Source: Deltaproteobacteria bacterium (lineage in GTDB: Bacteria; Desulfobacterota; Desulfobacteria; Desulfobacterales; JAFDCJ01). Taken from it: DNA of 17,164 bases. The stretch spans positions 1 through 17,164 of the forward strand of contig JAJRVC010000101.1 in NCBI GenBank assembly GCA_024277475.1, in the 5' to 3' direction. This document shows, one piece after another, positions 1 through 7,648 of the stretch. The first letter of the stretch is position 1. Every line of letters begins with the position of its first letter. The notes below the pieces were generated by a model. That model saw only the letters and a list, made by a program, of their open reading frames with translations. It was not told where the DNA came from and searched no databases. The translations under genes and the position numbers were made by a program.

Positions 1-1
1 A

Positions 2-2122
2 AATATCGATAGCCTCTTCGAACAATTCGCGGATCGATTGGCGAAAGTGATAAAGGAACGCAGCAACCGCTACGTAGAAATAGAACGCGAGTTGATCGAA
101 AGCGAAAGAGCCCTGTCTCAAATAATCGAGGGCAGCACCATCCCGACGTTTGTCCTCAATAAGGATCATATTGTCACCTATTGGAATACGGCGATGGCAA
201 AAATCACCGGCGCCTCGACCGAAACGATGGTTGGAACCAGCAGGCCGTCCAAACCATTCTGGGGAGAGGATCGCCCCACCATGGCCGATGTGATCCTGGA
301 TCAAATTAGTGAAGATGAAATTCAGGAATTGTATGGTGAAAAATGGCGCAAGTCCGCCCTGATCGAGGAAGCCTATGAAGCCGAGGTATTTTTTCCGCGC
401 CTGGGAGAAAACGGAAGATGGTGCTGGTTTACGGCGGCACCGATAAAAGGCAGCGACGGCACCATCATAGGAGCCATTGAGACCGTTTGGGACAAAACCG
501 AAGATAAAAAAGCCGAAGAAGAACGGGAACAGCATAACAGGGAGTTAAGCACCCTGTGCACCATATACAGCGCCTTGAATGCCCCCGCGGATCTGGAATC
601 CAGGATCAACCGGGCCGTGCTGGAATTGTTGGCTTTTTTATCCGCCGACGGCATCTGTATCTTTTTGTTGGATGAAGATGGAAAATACTCTCTGCATTAC
701 AGCCTGGGGCTATCGGAAGAAGCCTGTAAAAAAGTAGGCGTCGTCGACGAAAAAAGTATTATTCACCATGTCGCTCAGAAAAACGAATACACTATTTACG
801 AAGAGTTACCGGACGGTTGTCCGGATGAAATCTGCCTTTTGGAAGAGGGACAGATAGCCTCACTTGCCTACGTCCCCATCAGCAGCAAGGAGAAGAAAAC
901 CTTTGGTGTCATTCGAATCGGCAGTAAAAAACCGATGTATTTCAGCCATGAACAAAAAAATGTGCTGGAATTGATCGGCAACCGGATCGGCGTGTCGATA
1001 GAAAACGCCATGCTGCAGGAGCAGTATATTAAATCGGAAGAAAAATATCGCACCCTGTTTAACAGTGACCCCAATCCGATTTTCATTCTGGACAGCACGA
1101 CACTGGAAATCCTGGATTTGAATCAACGGGCCCAGGACAGCTACGGATATTCCCGTGAAGAATTGCTGGGTCTGCCGTTTCTTCAGATAGGAGAAGAGAC
1201 GGATGAAGAACTGGCCCGGGGGTTAAAGAATCTTTCGGTAGATCAATCGCGTCTATTCACCAAAAAGCGACACTACCGCAAGGGGGGGAAAGCGTTTTAT
1301 GTCAATATCAACATGAGCTTTGCGACCTACGGTGAACGTAATGTTATTATGGTTTCCACCACCGATATCACCGAAGTGGTGGAAAAAGAGACCCAGCTGA
1401 TTCAGGCCGGTAAAATGACGACCTTAGGGGTTATGGCCGCCGGTATGGCCCATGAAATCAATCAACCCCTGAATGTGATCCAGGTATGCGCCGACTTTTT
1501 TCTGAAAATGTTAAAAAGGGGGCAGCCGATTGAAGATCAAGATTTAAAGACCATGGCCAATGATATTGTCGCTAATGTCGAACGTGCTGCGGGCGTCATC
1601 AAACACGTCCGAGATTTTGCCCGGCAATCAGAATTGGTGCACAGCAAGGTGAATATCAATGACCCTATCAAGGATGTCTTCAAAGTTCTCGGTCATCAAC
1701 TCAAAGTGCACAACATTGATGTGACGCTTGATCTCGATCCCGATATTCCGGATATCACAGCGGAACACAACCGGTTGGAACAGGTTTTTATCAACCTGGT
1801 CTCAAATGCCATCGATGCCATGGATGAAAAAAGCAGCCGGCCCGGTCCGCTGAATTCACCAATGCGGCTTTCCATAAAATCGTTTGTTGAAAACGATCAG
1901 GTCATGGTACATGTTACGGATACCGGTACCGGCATGTCGGAGGAGGTTAAAAATAAAATTTTTGAGCCCTTTTTTACAACCAAAAAAGTCGGCAAGGGCA
2001 CCGGATTGGGTGTCAGCATCAGCTATGGTATCGTCAAGGATTATGGCGGAAGCATTGAAATCGACAGCGAAACAGGCAGGGGTACGACGTTTAAACTAAT
2101 GTTTCCGGCCGTCAGGGCTTAG
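2..2122 (+). CDS. PAS-GAF-PAS sensor histidine kinase, 5' end outside the window
   Basis: Membrane-linked or cytosolic sensor kinase that would autophosphorylate and pass phosphate to a receiver domain. The frame is open from base 2 with no stop, and the first visible residues (NIDSLFEQFADRLAKVI) resemble the end of a HAMP or linker helix. The TTG at 38 is therefore unlikely to be the true start and the gene continues upstream. Domains, numbered from the first visible codon: PAS about 33-165, GAF about 176-335, PAS about 345-462, HisKA about 470-540, HATPase_c about 580-705. The phospho-acceptor His is in MAHEINQPLNV (codon 1451-1453). The N-box (NLVSNAIDAMDE), G1 (DTGTGM), F-box (FEPFFTTK) and G2 (GTGLGVSI) are all present, so the catalytic core looks intact. 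The hybrid kinase follows after 254 bp in the same direction. The ligand is unknown; the domain architecture is secure. Confidence 0.93.
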   Translation, partial: NIDSLFEQFADRLAKVIKERSNRYVEIERELIESERALSQIIEGSTIPTFVLNKDHIVTYWNTAMAKITGASTETMVGTSRPSKPFWGEDRPTMADVILDQISEDEIQELYGEKWRKSALIEEAYEAEVFFPRLGENGRWCWFTAAPIKGSDGTIIGAIETVWDKTEDKKAEEEREQHNRELSTLCTIYSALNAPADLESRINRAVLELLAFLSADGICIFLLDEDGKYSLHYSLGLSEEACKKVGVVDEKSIIHHVAQKNEYTIYEELPDGCPDEICLLEEGQIASLAYVPISSKEKKTFGVIRIGSKKPMYFSHEQKNVLELIGNRIGVSIENAMLQEQYIKSEEKYRTLFNSDPNPIFILDSTTLEILDLNQRAQDSYGYSREELLGLPFLQIGEETDEELARGLKNLSVDQSRLFTKKRHYRKGGKAFYVNINMSFATYGERNVIMVSTTDITEVVEKETQLIQAGKMTTLGVMAAGMAHEINQPLNVIQVCADFFLKMLKRGQPIEDQDLKTMANDIVANVERAAGVIKHVRDFARQSELVHSKVNINDPIKDVFKVLGHQLKVHNIDVTLDLDPDIPDITAEHNRLEQVFINLVSNAIDAMDEKSSRPGPLNSPMRLSIKSFVENDQVMVHVTDTGTGMSEEVKNKIFEPFFTTKKVGKGTGLGVSISYGIVKDYGGSIEIDSETGRGTTFKLMFPAVRA

Positions 2123-2203
2123 AGAATGGGGCATAGGGCTCAGCGCATGATGTACAAAGCAAAAAAACATAAGACAGAGCGCAACGATCCCTCTCTGACC
2201 CTT

Positions 2204-2371
2204 GAATCCAGAACTCAGAACCCAGAACCCTGAACCCTGAACCCTGAACCCAGAACCCAGAACCCTGAACCCAGAACCCTGAACCCTGAACCCTGAACCC
2301 TGAACCCTGAACTCTGAACCCAGAACCCTGAACCCTGAACCCAGAACCCAGAACCCTGAACCCTGAACGCT
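2204..2371. repeat. 24-copy perfect-phase heptanucleotide tandem array
   Basis: Twenty-four consecutive 7-bp units with GAA recurring exactly every 7 bases from 2204 to 2365 and no indels. The consensus is GAACCC(T/A), and most variation is the last base. Edge units are degenerate (GAATCCA, GAACTCA, GAACGCT). The array ends 5 bp before the ATG of the next gene, where a Shine-Dalgarno sequence would normally lie. There are no spacers, so it is not a CRISPR array. Confidence 0.95.
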
Positions 2372-2376
2372 TGAAC

Positions 2377-3882
2377 ATGGATAAAATATTACTCATTGAT
2401 GACGAACCGGATATCGTAAGAGTTCTCGGGATATCGCTGAAGGCAGACGGATATCAAGTCATCCCGGCGCTTAGCGGCGCCGAGGGCCTGGAGGCATTCG
2501 CAAAGGATAAACCGCAAATAGTTATTACCGATATTAAGATGCCGGGGATGGACGGCATTGAAGTTTTAGAAAAAATAAAAAGGCTTGACCCTAATACGGA
2601 AGTAATCATCATCACCGGCCACGGCGATATTGACAATACCATTGAAGCCCTTAAATACGGCGCTTCTGATTTCATCAACAAACCTGTCAGGGATGACGCC
2701 CTTTCCATAGCACTCAAAAGAGCCAAGGAAAAGCTGGATATCAAGCGACAGCTAAAGGAATATACCACCGATCTTGAAAAAAAAATTGAGTTTGCAACCA
2801 GGGAATTAAGAAGACAAACCAATTTTCAAATCAAGCTCATCCGGAGCTCAAACGACGGAATTGTGGCTACCGACAGGGATTTAAAAATCGTAATTTTCAA
2901 CCCCGGTGCCGAGAGCATTTTCGGTTACAGTCAAACCGAAGTGATTTATAAGATGTCTGTCACCGAATTATATCCGGCAGGGATCGTTACCAGGTTTCGC
3001 GATACGATCAGCGGAAATGATGAAACAAGGGATTTCCCTTGGATTGAAACCACGATAACATCTAAAGACGGTCAAACGATCCCCGTCAGATTTTCGGGAA
3101 CGGTTTTACAGGAAAAAGACGAAGAAATCGGCACGGTTGCCTTTTTCCAGGATTTGAGAGAAATAAAGCGGTTGGAAAAGGAACTGGTCCACTCCGAGAG
3201 ACTGGCCGCCATTGGACAAACCATAGCAGGTCTGGCTCATGGGATAAAAAATATCCTGCACGGACTCAAGGGAGGCACCTACCTGGTCGACATCGGAATC
3301 AACAAAAACGATACCGAAAAGCTTAAAAAAGGCTGGGAAATGATAAAAAGGAACGTCGGCCGGACCTCGAACCTGGTGATGGATCTGCTGTCCTATTCCA
3401 AAGAGCGCGAGCCGGAATATGAAGTCTGCAGGCCGAACGAAATAGCCAGTGATGTCTGTGTGTTGCTGCAGAATGAAGCCCGTGAAAACAAGATTGAAAT
3501 TATAAGGGAGTTAGATGATTCCATTGGAGAAGTTTCAATGGATCCGGACACGATTAATGAGTGCTTGTTAAATCTCATGTCCAATGCCCTCGATGCCTGC
3601 CTGTTTGATGAAAACACCAACAAAAGCTGGCGGGTGGAGCTTAAAACAACCAAAGAAGAGGGGAATATCATAAAATTTGAAGTCAGTGATAACGGCACCG
3701 GCATGGACAAAGACGTTGTAAAAAAACTCTTCACCTCGTTTTTCAGCACCAAAGGCCATCGTGGCACCGGACTCGGTCTGATGGTCACCCGCAAACTTAT
3801 CGAAGAACACGGCGGGACTATCAGGGTGAATTCCCAGTTGGGCAAGGGAACCACGTTTACGTTTCAGCTCCCTTACAAATAG
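2377..3882 (+). CDS. Hybrid response regulator / histidine kinase (REC-PAS-HisKA-HATPase)
   Basis: A 501-residue cytosolic phosphorelay protein. An N-terminal receiver domain (about 1-118) has acidic pair D8/D9, phospho-acceptor D52 in TDIKMPG, T80 and K102 in NKPV. It is followed by a charged coiled coil (about 120-150), a PAS domain (about 155-265) and a kinase core with H288 in LAHGIKN, N-box NLMSNALDAC, DNGTGM, FTSFFSTK and GTGLGLMV. I chose ATG 2377 because the receiver's first beta strand (KILLIDDE) starts right after it; a TTG two codons earlier adds only M-N. No purine-rich ribosome site is visible, because the heptamer array runs to within 5 bp of the start. The REC-first arrangement suggests it takes phosphate from another kinase, plausibly the one encoded upstream, and uses it to control its own kinase module. 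Confidence 0.93.
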   Translation: MDKILLIDDEPDIVRVLGISLKADGYQVIPALSGAEGLEAFAKDKPQIVITDIKMPGMDGIEVLEKIKRLDPNTEVIIITGHGDIDNTIEALKYGASDFINKPVRDDALSIALKRAKEKLDIKRQLKEYTTDLEKKIEFATRELRRQTNFQIKLIRSSNDGIVATDRDLKIVIFNPGAESIFGYSQTEVIYKMSVTELYPAGIVTRFRDTISGNDETRDFPWIETTITSKDGQTIPVRFSGTVLQEKDEEIGTVAFFQDLREIKRLEKELVHSERLAAIGQTIAGLAHGIKNILHGLKGGTYLVDIGINKNDTEKLKKGWEMIKRNVGRTSNLVMDLLSYSKEREPEYEVCRPNEIASDVCVLLQNEARENKIEIIRELDDSIGEVSMDPDTINECLLNLMSNALDACLFDENTNKSWRVELKTTKEEGNIIKFEVSDNGTGMDKDVVKKLFTSFFSTKGHRGTGLGLMVTRKLIEEHGGTIRVNSQLGKGTTFTFQLPYK

Positions 3883-3900
3883 TTCTTGCGAGGTTCAAAG

Positions 3901-4052
3901 TTGACAATCTCGTAAAAAATCAAAATTCGTAGATACCCGGGTCCAGAGGACCAGGATTCCGATGTTAGATTGAACTTTTATCTTATAATCTATTGTAATT
4001 ATTAAGTGTTAAATTATATTCTTGTGTTTTTTGTGCCTTTTTGCGGCCACAT
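3901..4052. repeat. Composite intergenic repeat, copy 1
   Basis: Bases 3902-3926 (TGACAATCTCGTAAAAA then TCAAAATT) and 3991-4052 both recur at 14183-14292. Between them copy 1 carries a longer insert, which includes the GTAGATACCCGGGTCC module at 3929-3944. The 3991-4052 block aligns without gaps to 14231-14292 with 6 mismatches in 62 bp, and its last 22 bases are identical. The block ends about 30 bp before the ribosome site of the receiver gene. Confidence 0.85.
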
Positions 4053-4080
4053 CAATATTTAATCCTTTAACTTTTTCCCG

Positions 4081-4086
4081 AGGAGG
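4081..4086 (+). promoter_or_regulatory. Ribosome binding site fixing the receiver start
   Basis: AGGAGG, 7 nt before ATG 4094. It shows that translation starts there and not at the upstream ATG at 4022, which lies inside the intergenic repeat. Confidence 0.8.
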
Positions 4087-4093
4087 ATATATC

Positions 4094-4486
4094 ATGAGCA
4101 AAAAAGTGCTCGTTGTGGATGATGATCCTGATGTCAGATTGTTCAGTGTAACGGTTCTGGAGGAACACGGGTACACACCACTGGAAGCAGCCAACGGCGA
4201 AGAAGGTCTTAAGATGATCAAAGAACAGAAACCCGACTTGATCATACTTGACATTCTCATGCCGCGGCAAAGCGGAATCAGGTTGTACCGTGAATTAAAA
4301 ACCAACAAATCTTTGAAGGATATCAAGGTTATTATCCTCTCAGGAATAGCTAAAAAGACATTTCTGAGGTCCCAGAAGGCACTGACCGAATTTGGCGGCA
4401 AGGAGGTGCCGGAACCCGAAATTTATTTAGAAAAACCGGTGGAACCCGATGAATTGGCTGAAACGATTGAAAACTTTCTGAACTGA
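4094..4486 (+). CDS. Stand-alone response regulator receiver (CheY/Spo0F-like)
   Basis: A 130-residue protein made of one REC domain and no output domain. Acidic residues D9-D11 (VVDDDPD), phospho-acceptor D53 in LDILMP, a serine in the ILSG switch position and the conserved lysine in LEKPVEP are all present, so it should be phosphorylatable. A perfect AGGAGG precedes the ATG. Only 42 bp separate it from the universal stress gene, so the two are probably co-transcribed. It may be the terminal phosphate acceptor or shuttle for the two kinases upstream. A stretch of about 14 residues between the switch serine and the lysine (SQKALTEFGGKEVPEPE) is longer than in CheY; a longer loop here is seen in other receivers and need not be functional. 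Confidence 0.93.
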   Translation: MSKKVLVVDDDPDVRLFSVTVLEEHGYTPLEAANGEEGLKMIKEQKPDLIILDILMPRQSGIRLYRELKTNKSLKDIKVIILSGIAKKTFLRSQKALTEFGGKEVPEPEIYLEKPVEPDELAETIENFLN

Positions 4487-4528
4487 ACTGATTTTTTTAA
4501 CTATACTAAACGAAAAATCGACAGTATT

Positions 4529-5404
4529 ATGAACATAAAAAAACTTCTTTTCGTGACAAAGTTTGAAGAATTAGGCTTTAATGCGCTAAAGTCACTGCTG
4601 AGCCTGCGAAAGGCATCTCTGAACCATGTAGTTTTTGTGAATGTCATCGAACGGGACCAGTTTGCCATGAGCCGGGTGGGGTATCGCAAGGATGAAGAAA
4701 TTCGATTGCGGGAAGCAGCCAATATCCGCTTTATTGACTGGTCAGAAAACCTGTTTGAGCAGGGCTTTGAGGTCGGCGTTTATATCGTGGTCGGCAGCCT
4801 GGTCCCTGAAGTCATAAAAGCCGCGCAAGAGGAAGAAATCGATCTGATTGTCATTGGGCGCTCACATAAAGGTGTGCTCGAGAATTTATATTCAGGCTCG
4901 GATGTGACCGAATTACTTCGCCGGGCGGCCACACCGGTGCTGGTATACAAACATCTGTCGGAGACCGCAATTTCAGTTGAAAAGCCGTTTGAAAGACCGC
5001 TGCTGGCAATTGACTGGTCCCCCGCCAGCCTAAGGGCGGTAGAATATTTGAGGCCCATGAAAGATGTGGTCGGTGAAATCAGTGTTGTGCATGTTGCCAG
5101 CGAAAAGGATTTAAAAGGCACCTCGGCCATGGAAATTCAAAAAACCCGCAAAGAGACGCGGAAAAAACTTGAAGATATATGCTCCATTTTAGAGACCGAA
5201 GGAATCGATGCCAAAGCCCATGTATATATTGGCGATCCGGATGAAGAGATCGAAAAGGCCGCCAGGGATTGCCAGGCAACTATGATTGTTTTGGGTTCTT
5301 CCGCAAAGTCGGCCTGGATTGAAAAATTCATCGGGAGCACGCCGCAAAAAATTGCTGAAGAGTCCATCTATCCAACCCTGTTAATACCGCCCGCTAAAAC
5401 ATAA
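4529..5404 (+). CDS. Tandem-domain universal stress protein (UspA family)
   Basis: A 291-residue cytosolic protein with two Usp domains (about 1-143 and 152-291), twice the size of a single UspA. Each domain ends in the typical nucleotide-loop region and a beta strand: IGRSHKG...SGSDV...PVLVYK and LGSSAKS...IGSTP...PTLLIP. The usual ATP-loop pattern G-x2-G-x9-G(S/T) is altered in both: the second glycine is His in domain 1 and Ala in domain 2, while the first Gly and the final Gly-Ser remain. ATP binding is therefore plausible but not assured. It sits between the receiver and a cytidylate-kinase-like gene in one orientation, which points to a stress-signalling role. The ribosome site is weak. 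Confidence 0.9.
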   Translation: MNIKKLLFVTKFEELGFNALKSLLSLRKASLNHVVFVNVIERDQFAMSRVGYRKDEEIRLREAANIRFIDWSENLFEQGFEVGVYIVVGSLVPEVIKAAQEEEIDLIVIGRSHKGVLENLYSGSDVTELLRRAATPVLVYKHLSETAISVEKPFERPLLAIDWSPASLRAVEYLRPMKDVVGEISVVHVASEKDLKGTSAMEIQKTRKETRKKLEDICSILETEGIDAKAHVYIGDPDEEIEKAARDCQATMIVLGSSAKSAWIEKFIGSTPQKIAEESIYPTLLIPPAKT

Positions 5405-5483
5405 GCAAGACCGGGCAGCGTCAGGCAGGTTTCGATTCGACGACGGAAAAATTTAAATACACTTATTTGACCAGGAGGATGCG

Positions 5484-6092
5484 ATGGCGGTAATCACCAT
5501 CTCAAGACAATTCGGGGCCGGAGGGATCACCCTTGGAAAAATGGTCTCAGAAAAATTCGGCTATACCTTTGCCGATACGGAAGTCATTAAAATGGTCGCG
5601 GAAATGGCCAATGTCTCAACCCATTTTGTAGAAACGGTGGAAAAGGAAGCCGGCGGCAAGTTTGCAAAATTTATTTCAAAAGCGGTATCAAAACCGCTGG
5701 TGGACCGTATCTTAAAGGATGAGCGCGGATATATCGACGAAGAAATATATCTGGATTATCTCGTTCTGATTATCGCCCAGATGGCCGACGACGGGGATGT
5801 GGTCATACTGGGCCGCGGAAGCCAATACATCTTAAACGACCACCCGGATGCCTACCATATACTGGTTATCGACACATTCGAAAACCGGGTGAAATTCATG
5901 CAGAAAAGTTATGACCTGTCACTGGGTCGCGCAACCCAAACAGTTAAAAACGAAGACAAGCGTCGTTTAAATCTTTACAAAAAATTAGATAAAACGGACT
6001 ATGACAATCCAGACCTCTATCATTTAGTGCTGAATATGAGCAGACTCAGCCATGACAAAGCCCTCGAATTAATCAGCAACCTGTTAAATTGA
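5484..6092 (+). CDS. Cytidylate-kinase-like family protein
   Basis: A 202-residue protein of the Cmk-like P-loop kinase family. The N-terminus (VITISRQFGAGGITLG) has the SRQ-x-GAGG form of the phosphate loop typical of this family, followed by FGYTFADTEVIK. The middle part (DVVILGRGSQYILND) and the late Arg-rich stretch (GRATQTVKNEDKRR) fit the core and lid. It differs from true Cmk in sequence and size, and members of this family are often found beside signalling proteins; the substrate is unknown. AGGAGG at 5473-5478 sets the start. It closes the signalling block and is followed by the F0 operon promoter. Confidence 0.85.
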   Translation: MAVITISRQFGAGGITLGKMVSEKFGYTFADTEVIKMVAEMANVSTHFVETVEKEAGGKFAKFISKAVSKPLVDRILKDERGYIDEEIYLDYLVLIIAQMADDGDVVILGRGSQYILNDHPDAYHILVIDTFENRVKFMQKSYDLSLGRATQTVKNEDKRRLNLYKKLDKTDYDNPDLYHLVLNMSRLSHDKALELISNLLN

Positions 6093-6171
6093 AGGCATGT
6101 CTCCGTTTGGCTGTTCAATATTATGGTTAAAATGTTGAATCTATATTTTTAATTTTTTTTTAAATATGTTA

Positions 6172-6201
6172 TTGACATTTTCAAATACTATTTGCTATGA
6201 A
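6172..6201 (+). promoter_or_regulatory. Sigma-70-like promoter for the F0 operon
   Basis: A perfect -35 TTGACA (6172-6177) and a -10-like TATGAA (6196-6201, 18-bp spacer; or CTATGA with 17 bp). A strongly A/T-rich stretch at 6140-6171 could act as an UP element. The predicted transcript would start near 6208, which excludes the in-frame ATG at 6166 as the start of the first F0 gene and supports ATG 6259. Confidence 0.65.
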
Positions 6202-6258
6202 ACCTGTTTACATGAATTTTTTAAGATTGGTTCTGCAGCAGCAGCCCGAGTCAAAAGT

Positions 6259-6513
6259 ATGCTTTTTAACTATAAAAAAAACCAGGCCTGGGCAGAAAAC
6301 CTTTCAATTGTAATGCAGATCGGGCTGACAATGGCCGGCTGTATCGTTTTTTGCTTTTTCGTCGGGCTGTACCTGGACAAATGGATTGGAACGAAAGGCA
6401 TTTTTGTTACTATTTTCACCCTGCTCGGTGTGATCGGCGGCGGTTTTACGGTTTATCGCCAGATTGCGGGAACGATAAATACGACCTCCAAGGACAATAA
6501 AGACTCGAAGTAA
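6259..6513 (+). CDS. atpZ: AtpZ-like F0 accessory membrane protein
   Basis: An 84-residue membrane protein with two predicted helices (about 18-38 and 47-67) separated by a short loop, LYLDKWIGTKG. This matches the small AtpZ/AtpQ-like proteins encoded at the start of many F-type ATP synthase operons, which have been linked to Mg2+/Ca2+ supply and complex assembly. The frame is open back to 6166, but that part overlaps the promoter and gives non-membrane, low-quality sequence, so I take ATG 6259 as the start. The ribosome site there is weak. It is the first gene of the F0 operon and lies 5 bp before the next ATG. Confidence 0.75.
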   Translation: MLFNYKKNQAWAENLSIVMQIGLTMAGCIVFCFFVGLYLDKWIGTKGIFVTIFTLLGVIGGGFTVYRQIAGTINTTSKDNKDSK

Positions 6514-6518
6514 CACGT

Positions 6519-6905
6519 ATGGAAGCTATCAGGGAGACCCAGAAAAAATACTGTTCCCGGGCCATGCTGGCTGCAATTTTTGTCGGGCTGGTATTTATGT
6601 CGATAGATCAGAATACTGTTGGCAAGGGATTGATTCTGGGCACATTTTTCAGCATCATCAATTTCGTTTTAATGGGTGAAGCCATTCCGCTGAAAGCCGG
6701 CAAATCCCGGGGGAAATCCTTTTTTTTCTCCTTGGGTTCGATATTTTTCAGGTTTGCACTAATGGCGATACCGCTTATAATGGCTATTAAATCTGCTAAA
6801 TATAATTTATTTGCCGTAATTGGTGGAATTTTCATGGTGCAGATTATTATTATGGCTGATCACATCGTCCAGACGTTATTCGCAATCCGGAGCAAACAGA
6901 TTTAA
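6519..6905 (+). CDS. atpI: ATP synthase subunit I
   Basis: A 128-residue protein with four predicted transmembrane segments (about 14-31, 36-55, 69-90 and 95-118), fitting the ATP synthase subunit I family that precedes subunit a and assists c-ring assembly. The GTFFSIINFVLMGEA segment resembles the family's conserved G...S..NF region. It follows the AtpZ-like gene by 5 bp and precedes subunit a by 65 bp. That gap contains the short CCCGGGTCC module also found near the receiver gene. Sequence conservation in this family is low, so the position supports the call as much as the sequence does. Confidence 0.8.
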   Translation: MEAIRETQKKYCSRAMLAAIFVGLVFMSIDQNTVGKGLILGTFFSIINFVLMGEAIPLKAGKSRGKSFFFSLGSIFFRFALMAIPLIMAIKSAKYNLFAVIGGIFMVQIIIMADHIVQTLFAIRSKQI

Positions 6906-6917
6906 GGGCCGCATGAA

Positions 6918-6945
6918 GTAGATGCCCGGGTCCGGAAGGCCCGGC
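6918..6945. repeat. Short intergenic module inside the F0 operon
   Basis: GTAGATGCCCGGGTCCGGA matches GTAGATACCCGGGTCCAGA at 3929-3947 with 2 mismatches in 19. Here it can form an imperfect G/C-rich hairpin with the CCCGGC at about 6940-6945. It sits between the stop of atpI and the start of atpB. Confidence 0.5.
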
Positions 6946-6970
6946 AACGGCGGACAAGAGTGAAAAGGTT

Positions 6971-7645
6971 ATGGAAGAGCTTGGTAAAATACATCAGTTG
7001 ATCATCCCTTTATTGGGTCACAACATTACACTCAATCTTGAAGTCATTGCAATGACATGGATTGTATTTATACTGCTTGCCGTGTTCGGTTTTTTTACCG
7101 CCCGCAAAAGGCATCTATTGCCAAAACCCATGCAGGTGGCAGGAGAATTGATTGTATCACAGCTTTATGAATTGACCGAAGATGCATTGGGCAGTGAAAA
7201 ATCAAAGACATATGCCCCTCTTATCTGTGCGCTGTTCATGTTTCTGCTTCTTTCGAATTGGATCGGAATCATTCCCCATCTCGAGGAACCCACAAAAGAT
7301 CTCAACACCCCGCTGAGTCTCGGGATCATGGGATTTGTTCTTGCGCATCTCGCCGGCATAAAGGCCAAGGGTTTTAAAGGGTATTGCAAGGAGTATTTCC
7401 AGCCGATATTTTTCATGATGCCGTTAAATGTGATCGGTGAACTGGCAAAGGTTGTTTCCATTTCCTTTCGCCTTTTCGGCAATATCATGGGGGGCTCCAT
7501 CATCATACTGGTGGTGTCTTACCTGACATACAGCATCATTCTGCCTCCCTTTCTTAATGCCTTTTTCGGTCTGTTTGTCGGTGCTATTCAAGCATTTGTG
7601 TTTACGATGCTTACCCTCGTTTATATTTCAGTACAGGTAAAATAA
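6971..7645 (+). CDS. atpB: F0 ATP synthase subunit a
   Basis: A 224-residue integral membrane stator subunit forming the ion half-channels against the c-ring. The essential arginine is R167 in SFRLFGN, on the conserved helix that starts FFMMPLNVIGELAKVVS (E157 also conserved). Q207 in GAIQAFVFTML lies on the last helix. NWIGIIPHLEEPTKDLNTPL (96-115) is the typical segment between helices 2 and 4. About five or six membrane segments are predicted. An AAAAGG-like ribosome site precedes ATG 6971. The stop codon is immediately followed by the fused c gene, so translation is probably coupled. This is clearly an F-type, not a V/A-type, stator subunit. Confidence 0.97.
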   Translation: MEELGKIHQLIIPLLGHNITLNLEVIAMTWIVFILLAVFGFFTARKRHLLPKPMQVAGELIVSQLYELTEDALGSEKSKTYAPLICALFMFLLLSNWIGIIPHLEEPTKDLNTPLSLGIMGFVLAHLAGIKAKGFKGYCKEYFQPIFFMMPLNVIGELAKVVSISFRLFGNIMGGSIIILVVSYLTYSIILPPFLNAFFGLFVGAIQAFVFTMLTLVYISVQVK

Positions 7646-7648
7646 TTG

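Noticed and set aside
38..2122. TTG at 38 as start of the first kinase
   Set aside because: The frame stays open to the edge and the upstream residues read like a real linker helix, so the gene is cut by the window.
2204..2371. Possible CRISPR array
   Set aside because: The units are 7 bp, contiguous and without spacers, and no cas genes are present.
2112..2396. Minus-strand frame encoding a repetitive GSGFRVQ protein
   Set aside because: It is the heptamer array read as codons (three 7-bp units give a 7-residue repeat) and overlaps the ends of two real genes.
4022..4093. Upstream ATG start for the lone receiver
   Set aside because: It lies in the interspersed repeat; AGGAGG and the first beta strand support ATG 4094.
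6166..6258. N-terminal extension of the AtpZ-like protein
   Set aside because: A promoter with a perfect -35 lies over this part and the extra residues do not fit the family.
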